In this document: piece by piece, positions 7,613 through 13,574 of the stretch
Layout of the letters: each line of letters begins with the position of its first letter
Numbering within the stretch: position 1 is the stretch's first letter
Source: Actinomycetes bacterium
Lineage (GTDB): Bacteria; Actinomycetota; Thermoleophilia; Solirubrobacterales; Solirubrobacteraceae
Direction of reading: 5' to 3'
NCBI GenBank assembly: GCA_023429855.1
Contig: JAEZDB010000054.1
Span: forward strand, 1 to 14,825
DNA length: 14,825 bases
Position numbers and translations under genes: made by a program
The notes under the pieces: model-generated
Told to the model about the DNA's origin: nothing
Database searches by the model: none
The model's input: only the letters and a program-made list of their open reading frames with translations

Positions 7613-7660
7613 GTGCGCTTGAACGTGGTGATGCTGGACCGCGGCGGAGTACTGGCATGA
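7613..7660 (+). CDS. Possible 15-codon upstream ORF (leader peptide)
   Basis: GTG at 7613 opens a frame encoding MRLNVVMLDRGGVLA and ends in TGA at 7658-7660, overlapping the ATG of the DUF808 gene in ATGA. The GGAG ribosome site of the downstream gene (7646-7649) lies inside it. A leaderless short ORF that terminates on the next start could couple translation to the membrane-protein gene. A chance open frame this short is quite possible, and no amino-acid run suggests attenuation. Confidence 0.3.
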   Translation: MRLNVVMLDRGGVLA

Positions 7661-8577
7661 GCGCCGGTCTCTTCGCCTTGCTTGACGACGTCGCGTTGCT
7701 GGCGCGTGCCGCCGCCGCGTCCGTCGACGACGTGGCCGCGGCGGCTGGCCGCGCGAGCGTGAAGGCGACGGGCGTGATCGTCGACGACGCTGCCGTGACG
7801 CCGCGCTACGTGCAGGGCATCGCGCCCGAACGTGAGCTCCCGATGATCCGCCGGATCGCGGTCGGCTCGCTGCGCAACAAGCTGCTGGTCATCCTGCCGG
7901 TGATCCTGCTCCTCAGCGAGCTGCTGCCGGGGCTGCTGACGCCGATCCTCATGGTCGGCGGCGCCTACCTCTGTTACGAGGGCGCCGAGAAGCTGTGGGA
8001 GATCGTCGGGCCCGGGCACGGCCACGAGCACGAGTCGCAGGTCCTGGCCGACGAAGACACGCTGGTAGGTGCGGCGATCCGCACCGACCTGATCCTGTCG
8101 GCCGAGATCATGGTCATCTCGTTGAACGAGGTCGCGGATGAGCCGCTGCTGTCGCGCGCGATCATCCTCGTGCTCGTCGCGCTGGCGATCACGATCGGCG
8201 TCTACGGCGTCGTCGGGCTGATCGTGAAGATGGACGACGTCGGGTTGCGCCTCGCGGCGACGCGCGAAGGCGCCGCTGCCAGCTTCGGCCGCGGCCTGGT
8301 GCGCGCGATGCCGGTCGTCTTGTCGGTCCTGGCCAACGTCGGCGTCGCGGCGATGCTCTGGGTCGGCGGCCACATCATCCTCGTCGGGCTCGACGAGCTC
8401 GGCGTCCACGCGCTGTACGACTTCGTCCACCACCTCGAGGAAGACGTCCATCACGCCCTTGGCGGCGTCGGCGGCTGGCTGACCAACACGGTGGCGTCGG
8501 CGATCCTCGGCGTCGCCGTGGGTGCCGTGATCGTCGCGGTCATGCACCGACTCGGCAAGGGCCACGGCGCCCACTGA
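7657..8577 (+). CDS. DUF808/YedI-family inner-membrane protein
   Basis: 306 residues, the same size as E. coli YedI. I chose the ATG at 7657 because GGAG lies seven bases upstream and the protein then starts MSAGLFALLDDVALLA as in the family; a longer frame to 7582 adds unrelated residues. Family-type blocks are VDDAAVTPRYVQG (42-54), GGAYLCYEGAEKLWE (101-115), IRTDLILSAEIMVISL (141-156), KMDDVGLRLA (191-200) and MLWVGGHIILVGLDELG (233-249). Hydrophobic segments lie near 74-104, 167-190, 216-245 and 274-296. Two His-rich patches, GHGHEHE (120-126) and VHHLEEDVHH (257-266), could bind metal, but this is only an impression. The biochemical role of the family is unknown to me. It is convergent with the DUF559 gene, with repeat DNA between them. 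Confidence 0.9.
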   Translation: MSAGLFALLDDVALLARAAAASVDDVAAAAGRASVKATGVIVDDAAVTPRYVQGIAPERELPMIRRIAVGSLRNKLLVILPVILLLSELLPGLLTPILMVGGAYLCYEGAEKLWEIVGPGHGHEHESQVLADEDTLVGAAIRTDLILSAEIMVISLNEVADEPLLSRAIILVLVALAITIGVYGVVGLIVKMDDVGLRLAATREGAAASFGRGLVRAMPVVLSVLANVGVAAMLWVGGHIILVGLDELGVHALYDFVHHLEEDVHHALGGVGGWLTNTVASAILGVAVGAVIVAVMHRLGKGHGAH

Positions 8578-8584
8578 GCGTTTA

Positions 8585-8680
8585 CGGCGTCGGCGGCCCT
8601 GCGGCGTCGGGGGCCCTGCGGCGTCGGGGGCCCTGCGGCGTCGGCGCCCCTGCGGCGTCGGCGCCCCTGCGGCGTCGGAG
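8585..8680. repeat. Five tandem 17-bp GC-rich units plus a partial sixth
   Basis: Units at 8585, 8602, 8619, 8636 and 8653 follow CGGCGTCGG(C/G)G(G/C)CCCTG; a degenerate partial copy starts at 8670 and runs into the first hairpin. The array starts eight bases after the DUF808 stop. Units one to five differ only at two positions, so the array is recent or homogenised. A 22-bp stretch (8642-8663) recurs identically at 10122-10143 on the far side of the DUF559 gene. Confidence 0.9.
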
Positions 8681-8725
8681 GTCTGTCGAGGTTCGCCGTG
8701 GTTTCCGCGGATAACTTCGACAGAC
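8681..8725. repeat. 45-bp hairpin repeat, copy 1
   Basis: Begins GTCTGTCGAGGTT and ends AACTTCGACAGAC. The two 21-base halves pair around a three-base TTT loop, with a G-U pair at position 10, a 2x2 internal mismatch and an inner CCGTGG/CCGCGG stem. It may terminate convergent transcription, but it has no T-run. It resembles REP/REPIN-type bacterial palindromes in size and arrangement. Confidence 0.9.
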
Positions 8726-8752
8726 CGTGTGTGGCGTGGGCGAGGCTCGGGC

Positions 8753-8797
8753 GTCTGTCGAGGTTTGCCGTGGTTTCCGCCGATAACTTCGACAGAC
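8753..8797. repeat. 45-bp hairpin repeat, copy 2
   Basis: Starts exactly 72 bp after copy 1 and has the same ends. The 27-bp spacers before and after it are identical to each other, so the repeated unit here is 72 bp long. It differs from copy 1 at two positions, which slightly weaken the inner stem. Confidence 0.9.
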
Positions 8798-8824
8798 CGT
8801 GTGTGGCGTGGGCGAGGCTCGGGC

Positions 8825-8869
8825 GTCTGTCGAGGTTCGCCGTGGCTTCCGCGGACAACTTCGACAGAC
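8825..8869. repeat. 45-bp hairpin repeat, copy 3
   Basis: Third copy at the 72-bp period. It ends two bases before the stop codon of the minus-strand DUF559 gene, so it is positioned where a terminator for that gene would be. Its inner stem and loop differ from copy 1 by two bases (TTT to CTT loop, AT to AC). Confidence 0.9.
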
Positions 8870-8871
8870 AA

Positions 8872-9897
8872 CTACGCGGCCTGGGGGACTGGAGCCGCGC
8901 GATTTGCGAGGACGAACCGCTCGATCACGGCAAGCGTTTCGGCCGGCCGATACTGCACGTCGGCCCAGCGCAGCCGCAGAATCCGAAACCCACGAGCACG
9001 CAGGATGGCCTCGCGCCGCTCATCGGCCACGATCTGAGCCAGCGAGCGGTGGTAGTCCCGGCCGTCGCACTCGATAATGGCTCGCGTCCCGAGGAAGCCG
9101 AGGTCCGGACGGAAACCGTCGACCAAGACGTTGACGACGGGCGCCGGGATCACCGAGGACGTTTGGACCAGCCTGGTGGTCTTCTGTTCGAAGAAGCTCC
9201 TGAACTCGCCGGTCAGCTCGTCGATTCGATCGAGAGCGGCGTCGAGCCGCGCGGCGCCGCGCACCATGTCGCGGTCCCGGATCACCTGCCGCAGGTGGCG
9301 CTCGTCGTAGAGCCGGATCTCAATCGCGCGCTCGAGCCAGGCGTCGATCCGCTCGTCCGACACCTTCTTCGATGACGCGCCGTCGATCACCGAGCGGGCG
9401 AACGCCGTACACGGAATGCCGCGGACCGTGGTCTGGTCCTGCTCCGGCAGACGGGTCGTGCGCACCGCCGTAACGCCATACGGTGGCGTCCAACCTCCAC
9501 CGAAGTGGACGACGTGCATCGCCGTGCCGCGTTGCCGCTCGAGATCGAGCAAGGCACAGCCAGACACGCCGCCAAGCCAAGACGTGGGCGGAGCCGCAAG
9601 CAAGGCCGCCCAGCGGACCCCGTCCATCGACAACGGCGCCCTGTGCGCGGCGTAGGCCCCGCCGGCGCGTTTTCGTGGTCGCCTTCCCGCAGGGCTCGTC
9701 CCGGACGGTCGCCACGACGTCCGCTGCACGAGCTCACCGGCGTCAACTCGCCGTTGGATCGACTCCGGAGTCAGGCCCACGTCACGAAGCTGGCGATAGC
9801 CGACCAAGCCTTGTTGCTCGTCCATGTGGCGCCGAATTGCGCGATTGGTCGCGGCCTTCTGCACGGTTTTGGGCTGGGCCGATGAAAATGTCTCCAT
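8872..9897 (-). CDS. AbiEi-like winged helix plus DUF559 (Vsr/PD-(D/E)XK-like) nuclease-domain protein
   Basis: 341 residues from ATG 9897; ATG 9825 is an alternative that would cut into the first helix. The N-terminal part (about 17-60) resembles the winged helix of AbiEi-type antitoxins: NRAIRRHMDEQQGLVGYRQL, then GLTPESIQRRVDAGELVQR. Residues 80-102 (GAYAAHRAPLSMDGVRWAALLAA) match the usual next block. Residues 60-79, rich in Arg/Gly/Pro, look like an insertion between the two. The C-terminal DUF559 domain (about 245-331) carries FRPDLGF (Asp265), AIIECDG (Glu276, Asp278), ADERREAILRARGFRILRL and WADV, consistent with a restriction-endonuclease-like fold. It stands alone on the minus strand without an AbiEii partner, has lower third-position G/C than its neighbours, and an AT-rich start region (9880-9930) that may hold its promoter. 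All this suggests acquired DNA. The substrate is unknown. Confidence 0.85.
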   Translation of the reverse strand: METFSSAQPKTVQKAATNRAIRRHMDEQQGLVGYRQLRDVGLTPESIQRRVDAGELVQRTSWRPSGTSPAGRRPRKRAGGAYAAHRAPLSMDGVRWAALLAAPPTSWLGGVSGCALLDLERQRGTAMHVVHFGGGWTPPYGVTAVRTTRLPEQDQTTVRGIPCTAFARSVIDGASSKKVSDERIDAWLERAIEIRLYDERHLRQVIRDRDMVRGAARLDAALDRIDELTGEFRSFFEQKTTRLVQTSSVIPAPVVNVLVDGFRPDLGFLGTRAIIECDGRDYHRSLAQIVADERREAILRARGFRILRLRWADVQYRPAETLAVIERFVLANRAAPVPQAA

Positions 9898-9973
9898 ACA
9901 TATAAGAGGGTTTGAGCGACAGAAATTCGCCCCCCCGGCGGACGACAAGCCGCGAACTAGAGGCCGTCGGAAC

Positions 9974-10018
9974 GCCTGTCGGAGATCGCCGCGGCTTTCG
10001 CGGTCAACTTCGACAGAC
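9974..10018. repeat. 45-bp hairpin repeat, copy 4 (diverged)
   Basis: Begins GCCTGTCGGAGAT and ends AACTTCGACAGAC. It has the same length and orientation as copies 1-3 but a diverged left half; one transition in the outer left arm and several G-U pairs remain compatible with folding. It lies upstream of the DUF559 gene, in the 375-bp gap before the flavoprotein gene. Confidence 0.85.
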
Positions 10019-10045
10019 AGGTTGCGGCGGTTCGGGCACTGCGAG

Positions 10046-10090
10046 GTCTGTCGGAGATCACCACGACTTTCGCGGTCAACTTCGACAGAC
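10046..10090. repeat. 45-bp hairpin repeat, copy 5 (diverged)
   Basis: Begins GTCTGTCGGAGAT and ends AACTTCGACAGAC, exactly 72 bp after copy 4. The spacer is 27 bp as on the left side but its sequence differs. The right 13 bases are identical in all five copies in the window, and the stem is retained with three mismatches. Confidence 0.88.
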
Positions 10091-10097
10091 ACGTTGC

Positions 10098-10144
10098 GGC
10101 GCCTGCGGCGTCTGGAGCGTCCGGCGCCCCTGCGGCGTCGGCGG
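10098..10144. repeat. Remnant copies of the 17-bp unit, right side
   Basis: CCTGCGGCGTC occurs at 10102-10112 and 10129-10139, 27 bp apart. Bases 10122-10143 are identical to 8642-8663 of the left tandem array and in the same orientation. The 17-bp repeats are thus the outermost element on both sides of the DUF559 gene, with the hairpins inside them. Confidence 0.7.
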
Positions 10145-10204
10145 GGCATGGTGCGTCGACGAGGCGCGCGCCGCGCACGCCGCCGGCGCCGTGACCACCG
10201 CTGC

Positions 10205-10225
10205 GCGGCATGTGGCGCATGCCGC
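10205..10225. promoter_or_regulatory. Inverted repeat upstream of the flavoprotein gene
   Basis: Perfect 8-bp arms GCGGCATG and CATGCCGC flank TGGCG. The element ends 47 bases before the ATG at 10273. It could be an operator or an mRNA hairpin; no regulator gene for it is evident nearby. Confidence 0.35.
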
Positions 10226-10242
10226 CGGTCGATGTGGTGACC

Positions 10243-10259
10243 TTTAGGAGACGTTTAGG
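10243..10259 (+). promoter_or_regulatory. TTTAGG direct repeat, 11-bp phased
   Basis: TTTAGG occurs at 10243-10248 and 10254-10259, one helical turn apart, in the last 30 bases before the flavoprotein ATG. It may be part of a promoter or activator site. It is followed by AAGG at 10261-10264, a plausible ribosome site eight bases before the ATG. Confidence 0.3.
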
Positions 10260-10272
10260 TAAGGTGCCGTTT

Positions 10273-11802
10273 ATGAACCAGCCGCTCGATAGTTCCGCGT
10301 TCGCGCCGTCGCCAGGGGCCGCTGGCTCTGCCGACGAGGCGCAGCCCACCCTGGTGCTGGGAGGCGGCCCCGCTGGCCTCACCGCCGGCTACCAGCTGGT
10401 GAAGGCCGACAAGAACGTGCGCGTCTTCGAAGCCGAGGACCAGGTCGGCGGCATCGCGATGACCGTCGAGCGCGACGGCTACCGCTTTGACCTCGGCGGC
10501 CACCGCTTCTTCACGAAGAACCAGGAGGTCGACGACCTCTGGCACGAGATCATGGGCGGCGAGTTCCTCAAGCGCCCGCGCCAGTCGCGCATCTACTGGA
10601 ACAAGAAGTTCCTGGAGTACCCGCTCGAGGGCACCGACGTGATCAAGAAGCTCGGCCCCGTCGAGCTGATGCGCGCCGGCTTCTCGTACCTCAAGGCCGC
10701 CATCTTCAATAAGAAGGGCAACGAGAAGAACCTCGAGGAGTGGGTCATCAACCGCTTCGGCAAGCGCCTGTACGAGCTCTTCTTCAAGTCCTACACCGAG
10801 AAGGTCTGGGGCGTCCCCTGCGACCAGCTTGGCGCCGACTGGGCCGCGCAGCGCATCAAGGACCTCTCCTTCATCTCGGCCGCCAAGGCCGCGTTCTTCG
10901 GCGACGGCGGCGGCAAGCACAAGTCGCTCATCAAGGAGTTCAACTACCCCCGCTTCGGCCCCGGCCAGATGTGGGAGCAGATGACCGACCGCATCAACGA
11001 GCAGGGCGGTTCCGTCGAGCTTGAGTCGCGCGTCGACGGTCTCGTGATCGAGGGTGGCCGCGTCACGCACGTCAAGGTCAACGGCGAGGCGATCGAAGCC
11101 CCGTACGTGATCTCGTCGCTGCCGCTGCGCAACATCGTCGGCCTCGCTGGCGAAGCTGCCCCGAAGGAGGTCGTCGAGGCGGCCCAGGGCCTGCGCTACC
11201 GCGACTTCCTCACCGTCGCGCTCGTCGTCGACGGCAAGGACCTCTTCCCCGACAACTGGATCTACATCCACGAGCCGGGCGTCGAAGTCGGCCGCATCCA
11301 GAACTTCCGCTCCTGGAGCCCGTGGATGGTCCCCGACCAGTCCAAGGCGTCGGTCGGCCTGGAGTACTTCTGCTTCGAGGGTGACGAGCTGTGGGAGATG
11401 GACGACGACGACCTCGTCGCCCTCGCCACCAAGGAGCTCGTCCAGATCGGCCTGATCGACCGCCCCGAGCGTGTGGACCGCGGCTACGCCGTGCGCGTGC
11501 CCAAGGCGTACCCGATGTACGACGAGGACTACGACAAGCGCGTCGAGGTCATCAAGAACTGGCTCGCGACCGTCGAGAACCTGCAGCAGGTCGGCCGCAA
11601 CGGCCTCCACCGCTACAACAACTCCGACCACTCGATGCTCTCCGCCATGCGCGCCGTCGACAACCTCGTCCTCGGCCACGAGCACGACATCTGGGAGGTC
11701 AACGTCGAGTCGGCCTACCTCGAAGAGGGCGAAGTCTCGATCGACAACCCCTACAAGAACACGCCGGAGACGGCAGCACAGAAGCAGGCGCTCACCAAGT
11801 AG
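10273..11802 (+). CDS. FAD-dependent oxidoreductase, UDP-galactopyranose-mutase/protoporphyrinogen-oxidase-like
   Basis: 509 residues from ATG 10273, chosen because AAGG precedes it at eight bases; an in-frame GTG at 10264 would add three residues. After a 25-residue polar leader the Rossmann FAD motif reads TLVLGGGPAGLTAGYQL (26-42), then the acidic strand end VFEAEDQVGGIAMTV (51-65) and FDLGGHRFFTK (72-82). These, with the C-terminal block YNNSDHSMLSAMRAVDNL (448-465), place it in the COG1232 group, near UDP-galactopyranose mutases and protoporphyrinogen-oxidase-like amine oxidases often linked to cell-surface polysaccharide loci. There is no signal peptide, so it is cytoplasmic. Its codon choice is strongly biased to C/G-ending codons, more than the upstream accessory gene, suggesting good expression. 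Substrate unknown; true Glf activity is possible but unproven. Confidence 0.82.
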   Translation: MNQPLDSSAFAPSPGAAGSADEAQPTLVLGGGPAGLTAGYQLVKADKNVRVFEAEDQVGGIAMTVERDGYRFDLGGHRFFTKNQEVDDLWHEIMGGEFLKRPRQSRIYWNKKFLEYPLEGTDVIKKLGPVELMRAGFSYLKAAIFNKKGNEKNLEEWVINRFGKRLYELFFKSYTEKVWGVPCDQLGADWAAQRIKDLSFISAAKAAFFGDGGGKHKSLIKEFNYPRFGPGQMWEQMTDRINEQGGSVELESRVDGLVIEGGRVTHVKVNGEAIEAPYVISSLPLRNIVGLAGEAAPKEVVEAAQGLRYRDFLTVALVVDGKDLFPDNWIYIHEPGVEVGRIQNFRSWSPWMVPDQSKASVGLEYFCFEGDELWEMDDDDLVALATKELVQIGLIDRPERVDRGYAVRVPKAYPMYDEDYDKRVEVIKNWLATVENLQQVGRNGLHRYNNSDHSMLSAMRAVDNLVLGHEHDIWEVNVESAYLEEGEVSIDNPYKNTPETAAQKQALTK

Positions 11803-11815
11803 CGCCACCCTCCGA

Positions 11816-11842
11816 CGCTCCGGCCACTCTGGCACCGGAGCG
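11816..11842 (+). terminator. Hairpin 13 bases after the flavoprotein stop
   Basis: CGCTCCGG and CCGGAGCG form a perfect 8-bp stem; inside it CCA and TGG can extend the helix. No T-run follows. Its position right behind the stop codon suggests transcript termination or 3'-end protection. Confidence 0.45.
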
Positions 11843-11876
11843 AGGTAGAGCGGCCGACCTCAAGCGGCCAGCTCCA

Positions 11877-11900
11877 GCGGGCGTCCTTCGGGGCGCCCGC
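11877..11900 (+). terminator. Strong GC hairpin with UUCG tetraloop
   Basis: GCGGGCGTCC and GGGCGCCCGC pair over 10 bp (one G-U) around TTCG, the extra-stable C(UUCG)G loop. It lies 75 bases after the flavoprotein stop and 102 bases before the amine-oxidase start. Weak T content follows (CGTCGTTCC). Probably an intrinsic terminator of GC-rich type separating the two flavoprotein genes. Confidence 0.55.
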
Positions 11901-11964
11901 CGTCGTTCCGGGCGCACGGCGACCCGTGTTCGGGTGAGGCGAGTGGTCGCATACCGCCGGAACA

Positions 11965-11992
11965 TTGGAAAACTGTCCGAGGACGCGATACA
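11965..11992 (+). promoter_or_regulatory. Weak promoter candidate for the amine-oxidase gene
   Basis: TTGGAA (11965-11970) and GATACA (11987-11992) are 16 bases apart in a locally AT-richer stretch. Transcription would start about three bases before the ATG at 12002, consistent with the lack of a well-placed Shine-Dalgarno. The -10 match is poor. Confidence 0.2.
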
Positions 11993-12001
11993 CCTCTTGG
12001 C

Positions 12002-13486
12002 ATGTCGCCGACGTCCGTCTCTCGCCGCTCGCTGCTCACGACCGCCGGGGCCGGAGTGGCCGCCGCTGCGGTCGGCGCCAGCGTTGCCGCTCCGGCGCGA
12101 GCCGCCGACGGCGGCAGCAGCAGCGACCTGCCAGTCGTCACCGTCGACGTCGCGATCATCGGTGCCGGCCTTACGGGACTTTCAGCTGCCCGCAAGCTCA
12201 AAGACGCGGGCCGCTCGGTGCACGTGATCGAGGCCGACGAGCGCGTCGGCGGACGCGTCTGGACCGTCAAGGCGAACGACGGTGCCACGCCGCTGAACTG
12301 GGGAGCGACCTTCGTCGGGCCGTCGCAGACGAAGGTCCTCGCGCTCGCGCAGGAGCTTGGCGTCAGCACCTACCGCACCTGGAACACCGGCCAGAACGTG
12401 CAGTACTTCAACGGCGGCGTACGCAAGTACAAGGGCACCATTCCCGCGCTCGATGTCGTCACGCTCCTCGAGCTGCAGTCGATCATGTCGCGGCTCAACG
12501 GCTACGCGTCGAGCATCGATCCCGCCAAGCCGTGGGCGGCACCGCGCGCCGAGCGCTGGGACTCGCTCACGTTCCACTCCTGGATTCGCGAGAACGTGAA
12601 CTCAGTCGGTGCGCAGAAGCTGCTCGACCTCGCGTGCCTGTCGCTGTTCAGCGTCGAGTCGCGCGACGTGTCGTTCCTGCACATGCTCTTCTACATCCGC
12701 TCCGCCGGCGACCTCAACGCGCTGCTCAACACCGGCGGCGGCGCGCAGGAGCGCCAGCTCACCGGTGGCTCGCAGCGCCTCCCCGAAGGGCTCGCGGCGA
12801 AGCTCGGCGACGGCAACGTGACGCTCGGCTCACCCGTGCGCAAGGTGGTTACCGAGGGCAACATGACGACGGTCATCTCGGAGCAGGTGATGGTCCAGGC
12901 CAAGCGCGTGCTCGTCGCCGTGCCGCCGCCGATGGTGCCGCGCATCGTGTTCGAGCCCGGCCTCTCTGCCCTCAAGGACCAGCACCTGCAGCGGCTCCCG
13001 ATGGGCTCGGTCGGCAAAGCGATCGCGATCTACGACACCCCGTTCTGGCGGGCTAGGGGCCTCACCGGCCAGGCGACGAGCGACCGCGGCCCCGTCAAGA
13101 TCACCTTCGACCTCTCGCCCGCGAGCGGCACGCGCGGAGTGATCATGGGCTTCATCGACGGCCAGGACGCCCGCGACTGGTGGCCCCTCAGCGCCGCCGA
13201 GCGCAGGGCGCAGGTCCTGGACCAGTTCGGCAAGTGGTTCGGCAACGAGGCGAGGTCGCCGAAGGAGTTCCACGACCTCTCCTGGGACGCGCTCCCGCTG
13301 CACCGCGGCTGCCCGGTCGCCGTGCCGGGCCCGGGCGCGACGATCGGCTTCAAGGACGCCTTCAGCCGCACCGAGGGCCCGCTGCACTTCGCGTCGACCG
13401 AGTCGGCCGTGAAGTGGGCCGGCTACATGGACGGCGCGATCCGCGCCGGCGAGGCATCGGCCGCCGAGATCCACGGGGCGCTGTAG
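12002..13486 (+). CDS. Tat-exported flavin monoamine oxidase
   Basis: 494 residues. A twin-arginine signal is clear: SRRSLLTTAGAG (7-18), an Ala-rich hydrophobic core, and a probable cleavage after APARA (about residue 34). The mature protein begins with the FAD dinucleotide fold VAIIGAGLTGLSAARKL (50-66) and HVIEADERVGGRVWT (74-88). Further monoamine-oxidase signatures are GSVGKAIAIYDTPFW (335-349, with the flavin-contacting lysine at 339), the aromatic WW at 393-394, and the C-terminal STESAVKWAGYMDGAIRAGE (465-484). Cys437 in HRGCPVAVPG aligns by eye with the cysteine that covalently carries FAD in MAO A/B. Expected reaction: oxidation of an amine to an aldehyde with H2O2 and ammonia release, outside the cytoplasm. 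Substrate not predictable. The start is fixed by the Tat signal; it stands as its own transcription unit. Confidence 0.9.
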   Translation: MSPTSVSRRSLLTTAGAGVAAAAVGASVAAPARAADGGSSSDLPVVTVDVAIIGAGLTGLSAARKLKDAGRSVHVIEADERVGGRVWTVKANDGATPLNWGATFVGPSQTKVLALAQELGVSTYRTWNTGQNVQYFNGGVRKYKGTIPALDVVTLLELQSIMSRLNGYASSIDPAKPWAAPRAERWDSLTFHSWIRENVNSVGAQKLLDLACLSLFSVESRDVSFLHMLFYIRSAGDLNALLNTGGGAQERQLTGGSQRLPEGLAAKLGDGNVTLGSPVRKVVTEGNMTTVISEQVMVQAKRVLVAVPPPMVPRIVFEPGLSALKDQHLQRLPMGSVGKAIAIYDTPFWRARGLTGQATSDRGPVKITFDLSPASGTRGVIMGFIDGQDARDWWPLSAAERRAQVLDQFGKWFGNEARSPKEFHDLSWDALPLHRGCPVAVPGPGATIGFKDAFSRTEGPLHFASTESAVKWAGYMDGAIRAGEASAAEIHGAL

Positions 13487-13508
13487 AGCGCGGCCAACGG
13501 TCCAGCGG

Positions 13509-13528
13509 CGTGCCGGAGGGGCGGCACG
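13509..13528 (+). terminator. Hairpin between amine-oxidase and cysS genes
   Basis: CGTGCCG and CGGCACG form a 7-bp stem around GAGGGG, 22 bases after the amine-oxidase stop. No T-run follows, so it is a weak terminator candidate. It is the only clear structure in this 88-bp gap apart from the cysS promoter element. Confidence 0.4.
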
Positions 13529-13562
13529 GCAGCTGTCGTAAAGTCCGCCACTCCGAGTCCGG

Positions 13563-13568
13563 TACCGT
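13563..13568 (+). promoter_or_regulatory. Candidate -10 element (TACCGT) of leaderless cysS mRNA
   Basis: TACCGT fits TANNNT and is followed by six bases and the GTG start at 13575, the spacing expected if transcription starts on the first base of the start codon. No Shine-Dalgarno precedes the GTG, which supports a leaderless message. No -35 match is seen. Confidence 0.45.
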
Positions 13569-13574
13569 CCGCCT

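Noticed and set aside
8681..8869. CRISPR-like array (regular 45-bp repeats with 27-bp spacers)
   Set aside because: The left spacers are identical rather than unique, the repeats are near-full palindromes, only two or three copies occur per side, and no cas gene is present.
5620..8871. Very long antisense open frame (over 1000 codons) on the minus strand
   Set aside because: It runs opposite three convincing genes with membrane segments and family motifs; its translation is Arg/Asp/His-rich low-complexity sequence typical of the mirror frame of GC-rich genes.
8698..9375. Plus-strand open frame encoding 24-residue repeats (VVSADNFDRPCVAWARLGRLSRFA)
   Set aside because: It is the translation of the non-coding hairpin array continuing antisense to the DUF559 gene. 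There is no ribosome site and no recognisable domain.
9898..10149. N-terminal extension of the DUF559 protein reading through the hairpins, with a repeated SVEVDRESRGDLRQ peptide
   Set aside because: The extension is open only because the 72-bp period is a multiple of three and the repeats lack stops. Other frames are open too, and the first part is Arg-rich compositional sequence.
8578..10272. Classical insertion sequence or transposon
   Set aside because: There is no transposase or recombinase gene, no terminal inverted repeats of the whole module, and I could not identify a target-site duplication by eye.
10255..11835. Antisense open frame across the flavoprotein gene
   Set aside because: The plus-strand frame carries the FAD motif and full family architecture; the antisense product is Val/Leu/Asp/Glu-rich mirror sequence.
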